A stretch of DNA of 64,000 bases from Oceanicola sp. (lineage in GTDB: Bacteria > Pseudomonadota > Alphaproteobacteria > Rhodobacterales > Rhodobacteraceae): the NCBI GenBank assembly GCA_017792405.1, contig CP051231.1:1550890-1614889 (forward strand), read 5' to 3'. Under the pieces are notes generated by a model. It searched no databases. It saw nothing but the letters and a program-made list of their open reading frames with translations, and was not told the DNA's origin. The translations under genes were made by a program, and so were the position numbers. Shown one piece after another: positions 9,060 to 17,517 of the stretch. Position 1 is the first letter of the stretch. Every line of letters starts with the position of its first letter.

Positions 9060-9977
9060 TCAATCCGCCGCGTTGATGCCCTCGGCAAAGCGTTTGGCGG
9101 CGTCTTCCTCCTCGACCGAGAGATACTCGACGAGCGGCTCGCAGGTCTGGATGAAGCCGTCGCGATCTGCATCGGAGGCGTTGTTGATGCCCCAGAGGCA
9201 GTAGCCGTAACCCTGCACCGGATCCTGCCACCAGCCGGGGGTGGCGGTGACGAATTCGCCAAGATTGATGCCTGCGAGGCCGAGCCCGCCATCGACCGCC
9301 ATACGGAAGGCGAGATAGGCGGCCTCGGGATTGGGCTCGCCGACCATGCCGTGCTGGTTGAAGAGGCCCACCGCGTTCCACGCCGGGGCGTGTCCGGCGA
9401 GGGCGGATTCGGTGTAGAACTCCAGCGCCTTGCCCATGTCTTCCTCCACCCCCTGCCCGGTGCGGTAGAAGTTGGCGAGGTTGTAGGCGGCATTGCGCTC
9501 GCCCGCCTCGGCGCCGATGGCGTAGAACTCGGCGGCCTTGGCCAGATCCTTCTCGACCCCTTGGCCGTATTCATAAATCAGCCCCATGCCGTTGCCCGCC
9601 GCGCCGTAGCCCGAATCCAGCGCCTGCTGGTAGAGCGCGCGAGCTTTTTCGTGATCGGGGGCCACATCGCCCACGCCCCATTGGTAGAGGTGTGCGAGAT
9701 TATTCATGGCCTTCTGATGGCCTTGGGCCACGGCCTTTTCATACCATTCGATCGCCGCTTCCGGGTCGGCCTCGGTGCCTTCGCCGTCCTTCAGGGCAAT
9801 GGCATAGACGTTCTGCGCATCGGGGTGCCCGGCCTCGGCGGCGGGGATCAGTACGGTGAGGGCCAGCTCCCAGTGCCCGTCGTTATAGGCTTGCCGCGCC
9901 TTCTCGACCTCGTCATCGGTTTGCGCCGCGAGGGGCGCGGCGAGCAGGCAGAGGGCGGCGGGGAGAAAGGGCTTCAT
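9060..9977 (-). CDS. Exported Sel1-repeat (SLR) protein
   Basis: A 305-residue protein with an N-terminal signal peptide (MKPFLPAALCLLAAPLAAQ) followed by at least five Sel1-like repeats. Typical repeat motifs are A..WYEKAVAQGHQKAMNNLAHLYQWG, ARALYQQALDSGYGAAGNGMGLIYEYG and AAEFYAIGAEAGERNAAYNLANFYRTG. Such alpha-solenoids mediate protein-protein contacts; the partner is unknown. The C-terminal region has a short Trp/Cys-containing stretch (GWWQDPVQGYGYCLWG). The start at 9977 follows a strong AAGGAG sequence. It probably acts in the periplasm. Confidence 0.85.
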   Translation of the reverse strand: MKPFLPAALCLLAAPLAAQTDDEVEKARQAYNDGHWELALTVLIPAAEAGHPDAQNVYAIALKDGEGTEADPEAAIEWYEKAVAQGHQKAMNNLAHLYQWGVGDVAPDHEKARALYQQALDSGYGAAGNGMGLIYEYGQGVEKDLAKAAEFYAIGAEAGERNAAYNLANFYRTGQGVEEDMGKALEFYTESALAGHAPAWNAVGLFNQHGMVGEPNPEAAYLAFRMAVDGGLGLAGINLGEFVTATPGWWQDPVQGYGYCLWGINNASDADRDGFIQTCEPLVEYLSVEEEDAAKRFAEGINAAD

Positions 9978-10262
9978 GCAGGTGGCTCCTTGAATACGCG
10001 GTCTGAAATCCCACGGAGTGTAACAGCCACCTGCCCCGAGAAAAGCAAAACCGCGCCAAGGGGCGGAGATGACAGTCATTTTCATGTCACGCAGATAACA
10101 TCTGAGCGAGTTGGAGCCGGGGCGCGAGAAACTGCTTGCCGTAACGTAGGGGCGGAGGCCAGTCTCGGAGGGACCGCACCCTCGGGCTGCGGGCCGAACA
10201 TAGCCAGTGAGTGCCGGGGCATGAGCTTTTCCGGCGCGTAGAACCAGCAGTTGGAGGATTTC

Positions 10263-10733
10263 ATGAAGACCACAGCCAAGCGCATCAGCCTTATTCTGGC
10301 TGCATCCCTTGCCGCGAGCGCGGCGTTCGGCGCAGGCCATGCGATGGAGCAGCAGAAGGCCCGAGAAGACCTGATGAAGGTGATGGGCCAGAACCTCGGG
10401 GTCTTGGGCAAGATGGCCAAGGGCGAGATGGATTTTGACGGCACCGCTGCCGCCACCGCCGCCGATGCGCTGCACGAGGCCGCGGTCAAGGTGACCGCCG
10501 ACGAGATGTGGGAAGAGGGGATCGACAGCATGTCGGTCGATGACAGCCGCGCCCTGCCCGAGATCTGGGCCGACTACGATGACTTCAAGGCCAAGGGTGT
10601 CGAGCTGATCGCCGCGATCGAAACCGCGCAGGCGGCTACCGGTGAGGGGCTTCAGGCGGTGCAGGCCTCGATGGGCGCGCTCGGCGGTGCCTGCGGCGGC
10701 TGCCACAAGGTCTACCGCGCGCCGGAAGAGTAA
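10263..10733 (+). CDS. Cytochrome c' / c-556 family protein
   Basis: Small periplasmic monohaem cytochrome of the four-helix-bundle class II type. The first ~24 residues form a signal peptide. The haem-binding CGGCHKVY is at the very C-terminus (C144, C147, H148 of 156 residues), the class II layout. Methionines in the first mature helix (DLMKVMGQNLG) could be sixth ligands, as in low-spin c-556; this is inference. The ATG at 10263 follows GGAGG. The next gene starts directly after the stop, so the two form an operon of periplasmic cytochromes. Confidence 0.88.
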   Translation: MKTTAKRISLILAASLAASAAFGAGHAMEQQKAREDLMKVMGQNLGVLGKMAKGEMDFDGTAAATAADALHEAAVKVTADEMWEEGIDSMSVDDSRALPEIWADYDDFKAKGVELIAAIETAQAATGEGLQAVQASMGALGGACGGCHKVYRAPEE

Positions 10734-11621
10734 ATGCATCCAATCTTCAGATGGCTGATTGCGGCGGCGCTGGTGGGCGCCGCCGTGTTTTGGGTCGTGA
10801 CCATTCCCGGTGACGTGGATGAGGAGGCGCTGGCCGGGCTGGAGGGCGACCCGGCGCGCGGTGAGGGCCTGTTCTGGGCCGCCGGATGCGCCAATTGCCA
10901 CACGGCGCCGGGCGCTGAGGGCGAGGCGCGGCTGGTGCTGGCGGGCGGGCAGAAGTTCCCCTCCCCTTTCGGCACCTTCCTCGCGCCCAATATCTCGCCC
11001 GGAGACGAAGGCATCGGCGGCTGGAGCCTGCACGACCTCGCCCGCGCGATGACCAAGGGTGTGGGCCGGGGCGGCGAGCACCTTTATCCCGCCTTCCCCT
11101 ACAATTCCTATGACGGCATGGCGCTGCAGGACGTGGCCGACATTCACGCCTATATCGGCACCCTGCCCGCCGACAGCACGCCCAGCCAGGCGCATGAGGT
11201 GGGCTTTCCGTTCAACATCCGGCGCAGCCTCGGCGGCTGGAAGCTGCTCTTCATGCGCGGCGGCTGGCAGGTGGAGGGCGATCTCACCGAGGAGCAGGCG
11301 CGTGGACGCTATCTGGTGGAGACTCTGGCCCATTGCGGCGAGTGCCACAGCCCGCGCAACGCGCTCGGTGGCTGGACGGGTGACTGGCTCGCCGGGGCGC
11401 CCTCGCCCGATGGCAAGGGGCGCATCCCCAATATCACCCCCGGTAAGCTGGACTGGTCGGAGGGCGACATTGCCGAATACCTCAAGAGCGGCTTCACGCC
11501 CGAGTTCGACACCGCGGGCGGCGAGATGGCCACGGTGGTCGAAAGCACCGCCAAGCTGAGTGATGAAGACCGCGCGGCGATTGCGGCTTATCTCAAGGTG
11601 GTGCCACCAATCGAGAGCTGA
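10734..11621 (+). CDS. Membrane-anchored dihaem cytochrome c
   Basis: A 295-residue protein with an uncleaved N-terminal helix (residues about 4-24) and two CXXCH haem sites, CANCH (52-56) and CGECH (201-205). Each sits in a cytochrome c domain, with NISPG and NITPG loops following. The arrangement resembles cytochrome subunits of membrane gluconate/alcohol dehydrogenases. No dehydrogenase subunit lies beside it, so its electron donor is unknown. It begins immediately after the cytochrome c' stop codon. Confidence 0.87.
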   Translation: MHPIFRWLIAAALVGAAVFWVVTIPGDVDEEALAGLEGDPARGEGLFWAAGCANCHTAPGAEGEARLVLAGGQKFPSPFGTFLAPNISPGDEGIGGWSLHDLARAMTKGVGRGGEHLYPAFPYNSYDGMALQDVADIHAYIGTLPADSTPSQAHEVGFPFNIRRSLGGWKLLFMRGGWQVEGDLTEEQARGRYLVETLAHCGECHSPRNALGGWTGDWLAGAPSPDGKGRIPNITPGKLDWSEGDIAEYLKSGFTPEFDTAGGEMATVVESTAKLSDEDRAAIAAYLKVVPPIES

Positions 11622-11680
11622 CCACGGTCAGATTGCCCCAACCCTGATCTTCATCTTGGTCCAAATATCTCCGGGGGGGT

Positions 11681-11732
11681 GTGGGGGGCTGGCCCCCCAC
11701 TAAGAGACGTGGTGTGGGGGTAGCGCCCCCAC
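11681..11732. terminator. Pair of G/C hairpins between convergent genes
   Basis: Two inverted repeats lie between the ends of the dihaem cytochrome gene (plus) and the PLP enzyme gene (minus). One is GTGGGGGG-CTGG-CCCCCCAC (11681-11700); the other is GTGGGGG-TAGCG-CCCCCAC (11714-11732). Neither has a long T run. They probably end transcription from both sides. Confidence 0.5.
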
Positions 11733-11745
11733 TCCTACGCTCGCC

Positions 11746-12849
11746 TCAAACCCCGTCCAACGCCTCTTCGAGCGCCGCCCAAAGCGGCTCCACCGGTTCT
11801 GTGCCGACCGAAAGCCGCACGAAGCCCGGCGCCACGGCATCGCCCCAGCGCGCGCGGCGCTCGGCGGAGGAGTGCACGCCGCCGAAGGAGGTGGCGGGGC
11901 GGAGGAAGGGGCAGCTGTCGATGAAGCGCTCGGCGGAGGCCTCATCGGCGAGTGTCAGCCCGATCAGGAACCCGTTTGTCGCCATCTGCGCGGAGGCGAG
12001 GTTGTGCGAGGGGTCATCGGGCAGGCCGGGGTAGCGGCAGGTCGAGATAGCCGGGTGGGCGGCGAGGCGCGGGGCAAGGGCCTCGGCGTTGGCGCACATG
12101 GCAGCGAAACGCAGGTGCAGGGTTTCCAGCGACCGGTGCAGCAGCCAGGCCTCGAAGGGGCCGGGAATGCCGCCGGCCACGGTGCGCCAAGTGCGGACCC
12201 GCTCCATCAGCGCCGCATTGCGCGACGCGACATGGCCCATGAGATTATCGGAATGGCCGCCCGGGGCCTTGGTGTCGGAGGCGACCACGACATCGGCCCC
12301 AAGGTCCAGCGGGCGTTGGCCGAGCGGTGTCATGGTGGTGTTGTCGACCACGGTCAGGCCCCCTGCCCGGCGCACGGCGGCGCAGGTGGCGACGAGGTCA
12401 ATGAGGTCGAGCCCGGGGTTGGAGGGGGTTTCGATGAAGACCACCGCGAACCCCTCGAACCCGCCCTCGGCAAAGCCCTTGGTGGGGCGCTCGACCACCT
12501 CGACCCCCAGCCCTTTCAGGAATTCGTCGCCCAATTTCCGCACGTTGTAATAGCCGTCGCACGGCACCAGCAGGCGGTCACCCGCCTTCAGCGTAGCGAA
12601 GAGCGCGGCGGAGATCGCGCCCATGCCGGAGGGAAAGAGCAGCGCGGGGGCCTCTTCGAGATGGCTCAGAAGGTGCTCGGTCGCCTCCCACGTGGGCTGC
12701 TCGGCGCGGCCGTAGCCGGGCACCCCACCCGGCGTGCCCGGCAGGTGATACATCGAGGCGAGCGTGATCGGCGGGGCGATGGGGTCGCCCTTGGCGAGGG
12801 TCTGGCCCCGCAGGTGCAGCAGTTCGGCGGCTTTGGTCTCGGTGGTCAT
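11746..12849 (-). CDS. PLP-dependent Cys/Met metabolism enzyme (cystathionine beta-lyase/gamma-synthase family)
   Basis: A 367-residue fold-type I PLP enzyme of the transsulfuration family. Visible signatures are PSGMGAISAALFATLKAGDRLL, the cofactor-contacting IETPSNPGLDLID, and VVASDTKAPGGHSDNLMGH, in which the Lys of SDTK is the expected Schiff-base residue. The family normally reads SATKY, so the SDTK variant is slightly atypical. Lyase and synthase cannot be told apart by eye. It starts six bases after the preceding exported-protein gene and is likely the last gene of the lipA operon. Confidence 0.85.
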   Translation of the reverse strand: MTTETKAAELLHLRGQTLAKGDPIAPPITLASMYHLPGTPGGVPGYGRAEQPTWEATEHLLSHLEEAPALLFPSGMGAISAALFATLKAGDRLLVPCDGYYNVRKLGDEFLKGLGVEVVERPTKGFAEGGFEGFAVVFIETPSNPGLDLIDLVATCAAVRRAGGLTVVDNTTMTPLGQRPLDLGADVVVASDTKAPGGHSDNLMGHVASRNAALMERVRTWRTVAGGIPGPFEAWLLHRSLETLHLRFAAMCANAEALAPRLAAHPAISTCRYPGLPDDPSHNLASAQMATNGFLIGLTLADEASAERFIDSCPFLRPATSFGGVHSSAERRARWGDAVAPGFVRLSVGTEPVEPLWAALEEALDGV

Positions 12850-12855
12850 TGGGGC

Positions 12856-13371
12856 CTATGGCATGAAGTTGCAGGAGAGGAGCCGCTTCATCGCCTTGTC
12901 GCTTTCGCTCACGGCAAAGCGGGCCAGCAGCTCGACATGGGGGGTGGCATCGGGCTGGGCCACAAAGACGGTGGGGCCTTTGAAAATCTCGCTTACGAAG
13001 TGCTCCATGTCATCGAGGCCCGCGAAGAAATGCACGAAGCTCCCGTGATCGTCCCAACTGCGGAGCTTGCCCGTGATCGGCGTGCTCTTTTCGCCCAGCG
13101 AGGCGAAGGAGAGGAAGGTTTTGCCATCGGGCACGCCGATGGTGGCCCGGGTGCCCTTGGCGAGCTGCATCATCAGGGTGAAGCGGGATTTGCGCCTTGC
13201 GGCATCAAACATCGAAAGCTCGATGGTGGCGCCATTGTCGGCGGTGGCGGTGAGCGCGCATTCGCCCGCCCCGGTCCCGGCGGCGGGGCGCTTGATGAGC
13301 GTCCAGCCCTCGGCCTGCGCGGCGGGAGCCGCAAGTATGACGGCCAGCAGAGCTGCGAGAATTTTCTTCAT
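12856..13371 (-). CDS. Exported protein of unknown function (paralogue of its upstream neighbour)
   Basis: A 171-residue protein with a clear signal peptide ([20 protein letters not shown]). The mature part contains two cysteines, one early (GECALTATADNGATIEL) and one near the end (LLSCNFMP), suggesting a disulfide. It aligns by eye with the adjacent upstream protein through C-T/A-DDGA, PDGKTFLSF and the GKL...W..HGSFVHFFAGLDDMEHF segment. Its start overlaps the preceding stop by four bases (ATGA). I do not recognise the family. Confidence 0.75.
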   Translation of the reverse strand: MKKILAALLAVILAAPAAQAEGWTLIKRPAAGTGAGECALTATADNGATIELSMFDAARRKSRFTLMMQLAKGTRATIGVPDGKTFLSFASLGEKSTPITGKLRSWDDHGSFVHFFAGLDDMEHFVSEIFKGPTVFVAQPDATPHVELLARFAVSESDKAMKRLLSCNFMP

Positions 13372-13910
13372 TGGGAGCCTTCCGGGCCGGGATCACAGGC
13401 GAGCAGCAAGGCGAGTGCCTCTTCGGCCCCATCCTCGGTCACGAAGCCAGCGAGGACACCCGCCTCGGGATGAAAGATCGTCAGCCGCCCGGCGCGGGTG
13501 GCCAGCATGAAGCGGGCGGCGTCTTGCACTGAAGCGAAGGCGTGCGAGAAACGCCAGAAGGCGGCATCGGGCTCGAGGGTGCCCTCGAGTTGAACCGCCG
13601 CGGCGCCTGCCGGGCGGAAGGCCATCGCCGTTTCGCCATCAGGCAGCGGCAGCAGCTCGCGCAGACCAGCAGAAAGCCAGAGGTCGAGGCGGAAGGGCGG
13701 CGTGTCTGGGCTGGCCTCGGCCACCGCAGGAGCGGTGATGGCTAGCGCCGCACCGTCATCGGAGGTGAGCGCGGCTGTGCAGGTGGCCGTGCCCGGGTCA
13801 TTGCTGACGGTCCAGCCCGCGCCGGTGCCTTGGGCCGTGGCCGGAAGCGCCAGCGCGAGGCAGAGTGCCATGCCGGGCAGCCCCGGCGCGGCGCGGCGGA
13901 ACTGCGTCAC
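13368..13910 (-). CDS. Exported protein of unknown function, coupled to lipA
   Basis: A 180-residue protein starting at a GTG that overlaps the lipA stop (GTGA, 13907-13910). The N-terminus has a hydrophobic signal segment ([16 protein letters not shown]). The mature protein shares with the next gene an early Cys ([18 protein letters not shown]), a PDGETAMAF motif, a phenylalanine-rich [16 protein letters not shown] segment and a late Cys (LLACDPG). The pair looks like a tandem duplication. The function is unknown; coupling to lipoate synthesis may be only positional. Confidence 0.7.
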   Translation of the reverse strand: MTQFRRAAPGLPGMALCLALALPATAQGTGAGWTVSNDPGTATCTAALTSDDGAALAITAPAVAEASPDTPPFRLDLWLSAGLRELLPLPDGETAMAFRPAGAAAVQLEGTLEPDAAFWRFSHAFASVQDAARFMLATRAGRLTIFHPEAGVLAGFVTEDGAEEALALLLACDPGPEGSQ

Positions 13911-14860
13911 GCCATCCCCAGCTTCTTCAGCCGGTTCTCCCTCAGGCGGGCAAAGTCGTCGCCCGCGTGGTAGCTGGAGCGGGTGAGCGGCGTGGCCGAA
14001 ACCATCGAGAACCCTTTGCCCCATGCGGCCTTTTCATAGGCGGCAAACTCCTCGGGGGTCACGAACCGGTCTACCCGGTGGTGCTTGGGCGTGGGCTGGA
14101 GGTATTGGCCGATGGTCAGAAAGTCGATGTCGGCAGCGCGCATGTCATCCATCACCTGCATGACCGCCTGCTTGTCTTCGCCGAGGCCGACCATGATGCC
14201 GGATTTGGTGAACATCGTCGGGTCCAGTTCCTTCACCCGTTGCAGCAGCCGCAGGGAGTGGAAGTAGCGCGCGCCGGGGCGCACCTCGGGGTAGAGGCCG
14301 GGGACGGTCTCGAGGTTGTGGTTGAAGACATCGGGCTTGGCCGCGACGACCACATCCAGCGCGTCGGGCGTGGAGCGGATGAAATCGGGCGTCAGGATCT
14401 CGATGGTGGTGCCAGGCGCCTGCTTGCGGATGGCACGGATCGTCATGGCGAAATGCTCGGCGCCGCCGTCTTCCACGTCATCCCGGTCTACCGAAGTGAT
14501 GACCACGTGGTTCAACCCCAGCTTTTTCACCGCATCGGCGACCCGGCCCGGCTCGAACACGTCGAGCGCCTCGGGCGGCTTACCGGTGGCGATGTTGCAG
14601 AAGGTGCAGGCGCGGGTGCAGACCTCGCCCATGATCATCATGGTCGCGTGGCCCTGGCTCCAGCACTCGCCCACGTTGGGGCATCCGGCCTCTTCGCAGA
14701 CGGTGGTCAGCCGGTTCTCCCGCATGATCTTGGCGGTCTCGTGGTAGCCCTTGGACGTGGGCGCCTTGACCCGGATCCACTCGGGCTTGCGGGGCTGCGG
14801 ATTGTCCGGCTTGCGGGCCTTCTCGGGGTGGCGCAGGCGGGGCGGGGATTGGTCGTTCAT
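13907..14860 (-). CDS. lipA: Lipoyl synthase
   Basis: Radical SAM enzyme that inserts two sulfurs into octanoyl groups on 2-oxoacid dehydrogenases and GcvH. The auxiliary 4Fe-4S cluster motif [12 protein letters not shown] and the radical SAM motif [10 protein letters not shown] are both present. Downstream motifs [14 protein letters not shown] and [10 protein letters not shown] are conserved. The 317-residue length from the ATG at 14860 ([20 protein letters not shown]) is typical. It heads a minus-strand operon whose next gene overlaps it by four bases. Confidence 0.96.
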   Translation of the reverse strand: MNDQSPPRLRHPEKARKPDNPQPRKPEWIRVKAPTSKGYHETAKIMRENRLTTVCEEAGCPNVGECWSQGHATMMIMGEVCTRACTFCNIATGKPPEALDVFEPGRVADAVKKLGLNHVVITSVDRDDVEDGGAEHFAMTIRAIRKQAPGTTIEILTPDFIRSTPDALDVVVAAKPDVFNHNLETVPGLYPEVRPGARYFHSLRLLQRVKELDPTMFTKSGIMVGLGEDKQAVMQVMDDMRAADIDFLTIGQYLQPTPKHHRVDRFVTPEEFAAYEKAAWGKGFSMVSATPLTRSSYHAGDDFARLRENRLKKLGMA

Positions 14861-15105
14861 CTGGCTTGGCCTTTCGGGGCGCGTTTGCCCCATAGATAGC
14901 GCCAGAGTTGCGCCGGGGAAAGGGCTTGGGGGGTGAGCCATGCACAGGGCGCAGGGCTGGGTGCGGGGCGGTTGCGGGGCAGTTGGAATCGTTCTAGGCA
15001 GACCGCAGGAGGAGCGCTGCCCCGACGGGGTGGCAGATCGGATGAAACAGGTCCGGTCGGTGCCCTCCTATGGGTCTGGCTGGATGAACTTTGCGAGGCA
15101 AGCCC

Positions 15106-15654
15106 ATGAAAACCGGAATGAAACTTCCTGACGTCACCTTCCACACCCGGGTCCGCGACGAGGCCGTGGGCGGCCCCAATCCGTTCCGCTGGGAAGACAA
15201 GACCACCGCCGATTACTTTGGCGGCAAGCGCGTTGTGCTGTTCTCGCTGCCCGGCGCCTTCACCCCCACCTGCTCCACCTACCAGCTGCCCGGTTTTGAG
15301 AACGGCTTTGCCGATTTCGCCGCCGAGGGCGTGGATGCGATCTACTGCATGAGCGTGAACGACAGCTTCGTGATGAACCAGTGGGCCAAAGCGCAGGGCC
15401 TCGAGAACGTGGCCGTGATCCCCGATGGTTCGGGCGAGTTCACCCGCCGCATGGGGATGCTGGTGCGCAAGGACAACCTCGGCTTCGGCCTGCGCTCGTG
15501 GCGCTATGCCGCGGTAGTGAAGGACGGCGTGGTGGAAGCGTGGTTCGAGGAGCCGGGCCTGTGCGACAACCACGGCGAAGACCCCTATGGCGTGTCCTCC
15601 CCCGAGACCGTGCTGGCCTGGCTGAAAGAGGCAAACGCGGCTGTGGCGGCCTGA
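15106..15654 (+). CDS. Peroxiredoxin (Prx5/AhpE-like, atypical 2-Cys)
   Basis: Thiol peroxidase of 182 residues. The active-site motif LPGAFTPTCSTYQLPGF places the peroxidatic Cys at residue 56. A second Cys at 153 (GLCDNHGEDPYGVSSPETVL) sits where Prx5-type enzymes carry a resolving residue. It would reduce H2O2 or organic peroxides using thioredoxin or glutaredoxin. The ATG at 15106 (MKTGMKLPDVTFHTR) fits the family. The gene stands alone and ends in a strong terminator. Confidence 0.92.
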   Translation: MKTGMKLPDVTFHTRVRDEAVGGPNPFRWEDKTTADYFGGKRVVLFSLPGAFTPTCSTYQLPGFENGFADFAAEGVDAIYCMSVNDSFVMNQWAKAQGLENVAVIPDGSGEFTRRMGMLVRKDNLGFGLRSWRYAAVVKDGVVEAWFEEPGLCDNHGEDPYGVSSPETVLAWLKEANAAVAA

Positions 15655-15670
15655 TCGGGTCGCTTTGATC

Positions 15671-15689
15671 GGTGGGCAGGTTGCCCACC
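15671..15689. repeat. GGTGGGCA / TGCCCACC inverted repeat
   Basis: An 8-base-pair hairpin (GGTGGGCA-ggt-TGCCCACC) followed by CTACG, just 3' of the peroxiredoxin gene. The motif resembles the dispersed 'GGTGGGCA...TGCCCACC' palindromes found in many proteobacterial genomes. Only one copy is seen in this window. Confidence 0.4.
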
Positions 15690-15694
15690 CTACG

Positions 15695-15727
15695 GGCGCG
15701 GGGGAAACCTCGCGCCTTTTGCTTTTT
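15695..15727 (+). terminator. Rho-independent terminator after the peroxiredoxin gene
   Basis: Stem GGCGCGGGG with CCTCGCGCC around a GAAA tetraloop (15695-15716), including one G-U pair that exists only in the plus-strand transcript. It is followed by TTTTGCTTTTT. It ends the peroxiredoxin transcript. Confidence 0.8.
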
Positions 15728-15750
15728 CGGGCGGCCGGGCGAGCTGCGAT

Positions 15751-16104
15751 TTACGCCGTCAGAGCGCGCCAGGCGGGTTCGTCGACGCTGCGGAGACGGT
15801 CGAGGGCGGCGACGGCTTCGGCCCGGTATTCTTCCCGGCTCTTGGCCTTCACCACCTCGACCCCTGTCACCAGCTTGTCGATCTCGGGGAGCGGGGTTCC
15901 TGTTGCGGCGGAGAGCGCCTGCAACGCCTCCAGCACCTTGCCGAGTTGCTTGCCGTAGCTGGCGACCTCGGTTTGCACGCGCTGTTCGATCTCGGGGATA
16001 CCCTCGATCTCGGGCGAGAGAAACCGGGGCGTGATCTCTTGAGTCACATCGCCGGAAAAGGGGGCGCGGAGGATGGGGGCCCAGATGTCGAATGGGGATG
16101 TCAT
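15751..16104 (-). CDS. Small hypothetical protein
   Basis: A 117-residue soluble protein starting MTSPFDIWAPILRAPFSGDVTQEITPRFLSPEIEG. A largely helical region follows (EIEQRVQTEVASYGKQLGKVLEALQALS) and then an acidic/basic tail. The ATG at 16104 follows an AAGGAG ribosome-binding sequence. No signal peptide or membrane helix is seen. I do not recognise the family. Confidence 0.7.
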   Translation of the reverse strand: MTSPFDIWAPILRAPFSGDVTQEITPRFLSPEIEGIPEIEQRVQTEVASYGKQLGKVLEALQALSAATGTPLPEIDKLVTGVEVVKAKSREEYRAEAVAALDRLRSVDEPAWRALTA

Positions 16105-16257
16105 GGCAATTCTCCTTTGAAATGCCATGAGGGTTGAGGGCGGTGCGGCTTGGGTCAAGCGCGGCGGGCGGGTGATGGGGGATTTGCGGTGCAAACAAGG
16201 GGGGCCGCCCGTTGTTTTGGCGGCGCTGCGGCCTGATTGCGCAGCTTGAGGGGCCGG

Positions 16258-16992
16258 TCAGACCGTGGCGCGGAGGGCCTTGGCGCGGGCGGGCGGCACG
16301 GCGCGGATCTCCAGCCCGGTGAAGACGTGGAGCGTGCCCAGTTCGGCATCGACCACCGCATGATCGGAGACCCACCCGCCCAGCATCAGATAGCTGCGCA
16401 GCAGCGGCGGCATGCCGAGAAAGGCGCGGCGCGGGTCGGGTTTGCGGCGCAGCAGCCGCGAAAACCGGAAGACCTGCGGCGCCTTCACCCGTGGCAGCCA
16501 GCGGCGTGGGGCGAGGTGCTTTTCGCGCAGGAGGGCGAAGGCATCCATATAGGCCTCGGCCTCGGTGCCCTTGAAGGATGAGCAGCCGAAGAGCAGTTCG
16601 ACGCCGTGGCTATCCACATGGTCGGTCATCCCGGCCCATGCGGCGCGCAGGATGTGCGGGTCGCCCTGCAACTCGGGATGGATGCAGAATCGCCCCATCT
16701 CGACCATCGGCCCCTCAAAACCTTCCAGCGGCGACACGTCATAGTACTGCGCCGAGTAGCTGGCGCCGATCTCGGAGCCGCCCGCGAGCGGCAGCAGGCG
16801 GAAGGTGCAGCAGAGGCGCCCGGTGCGGGCCTCTTCGATCATCACATGCAGGCAACGGGTGTCGAAGGCATCTTCATCGCGGGCAGTCTCATCGCCGCGA
16901 AAGCAGAGGCCGCGCAGGGCCAGCACGGCGGCGAAATCACCCTCGCTCTCCGCAAGGCGCACGCGGTAACGGCCTTTTGTCAGTGCCTTCAT
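16258..16992 (-). CDS. olsB: GNAT-type N-acyltransferase, OlsB-like (ornithine lipid synthesis)
   Basis: A 244-residue acyl-ACP-dependent N-acyltransferase expected to form lyso-ornithine lipid from ornithine and 3-hydroxyacyl-ACP. Family features are RLAESEGDFAAVLALRGLCFRG near the N-terminus, VEMGRFCIHPELQGDPHILRAAW in the centre, and LFGCSSFKGTEAE. The ATG at 16992 (MKALTKGRYRVRLA) gives the usual length. The second enzyme, the O-acyltransferase OlsA, often adjacent in this group, is not next to it. Confidence 0.85.
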   Translation of the reverse strand: MKALTKGRYRVRLAESEGDFAAVLALRGLCFRGDETARDEDAFDTRCLHVMIEEARTGRLCCTFRLLPLAGGSEIGASYSAQYYDVSPLEGFEGPMVEMGRFCIHPELQGDPHILRAAWAGMTDHVDSHGVELLFGCSSFKGTEAEAYMDAFALLREKHLAPRRWLPRVKAPQVFRFSRLLRRKPDPRRAFLGMPPLLRSYLMLGGWVSDHAVVDAELGTLHVFTGLEIRAVPPARAKALRATV

Positions 16993-17070
16993 CTGCCCGG
17001 CCCTCCGCGCATCATTGCGATTCCACGCTGTGCCTCTAGATATGGTTTGGCGCGATCCTAGGCGCAACAT

Positions 17071-17487
17071 GTGACGGAACTGTGGAAGGCTCAGATGGCG
17101 GAGATCGAAAAGACCGATGCAGAATGGCGGGCGCAGCTGAGCGACCTTGCCTATAAGGTGACGCGCAAGCATGGCACCGAGCGGGCGTTTACACATGATG
17201 ACTTCCCCAAGGATGCCGGCACCTTTGCCTGTGTGTGCTGCGGCGCACCGCTGTTCGACCAGGCCGAGAAGTTCGACAGTGGCACTGGCTGGCCGAGCTT
17301 CTGGGCGCCCAAGGAAGGCGCCGAGGTGGGCGAGAGCGTAGATCGCAAGTTCTTCATGACCCGGACGGAGGTGCATTGCGCCCGCTGCGAGGCGCATCTG
17401 GGCCATGTCTTCCCCGACGGGCCGCAGCCCACGGGCCTTCGTTATTGCATCAACGGCGTGGCGCTGGAGTTCGAGCCGGAGGAATAA
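17071..17487 (+). CDS. msrB: Peptide-methionine (R)-S-oxide reductase
   Basis: Repairs oxidised methionine (R-sulfoxide). Zinc-binding cysteines occur in [11 protein letters not shown] (C54/C57) and [14 protein letters not shown] (C103/C106). The catalytic Cys is C126 in [13 protein letters not shown]. The motif [10 protein letters not shown] is present. The GTG at 17071 gives 138 residues. An ATG at 17095, which has a GGAAGG sequence upstream, is an equally good start and yields [16 protein letters not shown]. Confidence 0.93.
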   Translation: MTELWKAQMAEIEKTDAEWRAQLSDLAYKVTRKHGTERAFTHDDFPKDAGTFACVCCGAPLFDQAEKFDSGTGWPSFWAPKEGAEVGESVDRKFFMTRTEVHCARCEAHLGHVFPDGPQPTGLRYCINGVALEFEPEE

Positions 17488-17517
17488 GGCGCTTGGGGTG
17501 CGCCTTGACTGCGCACC

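Noticed and set aside
9978..11348. Upstream extension of the Sel1-protein frame over the cytochrome genes
   Set aside because: The real protein begins at 9977 with a signal peptide and AAGGAG; the extension is antisense to two haem proteins.
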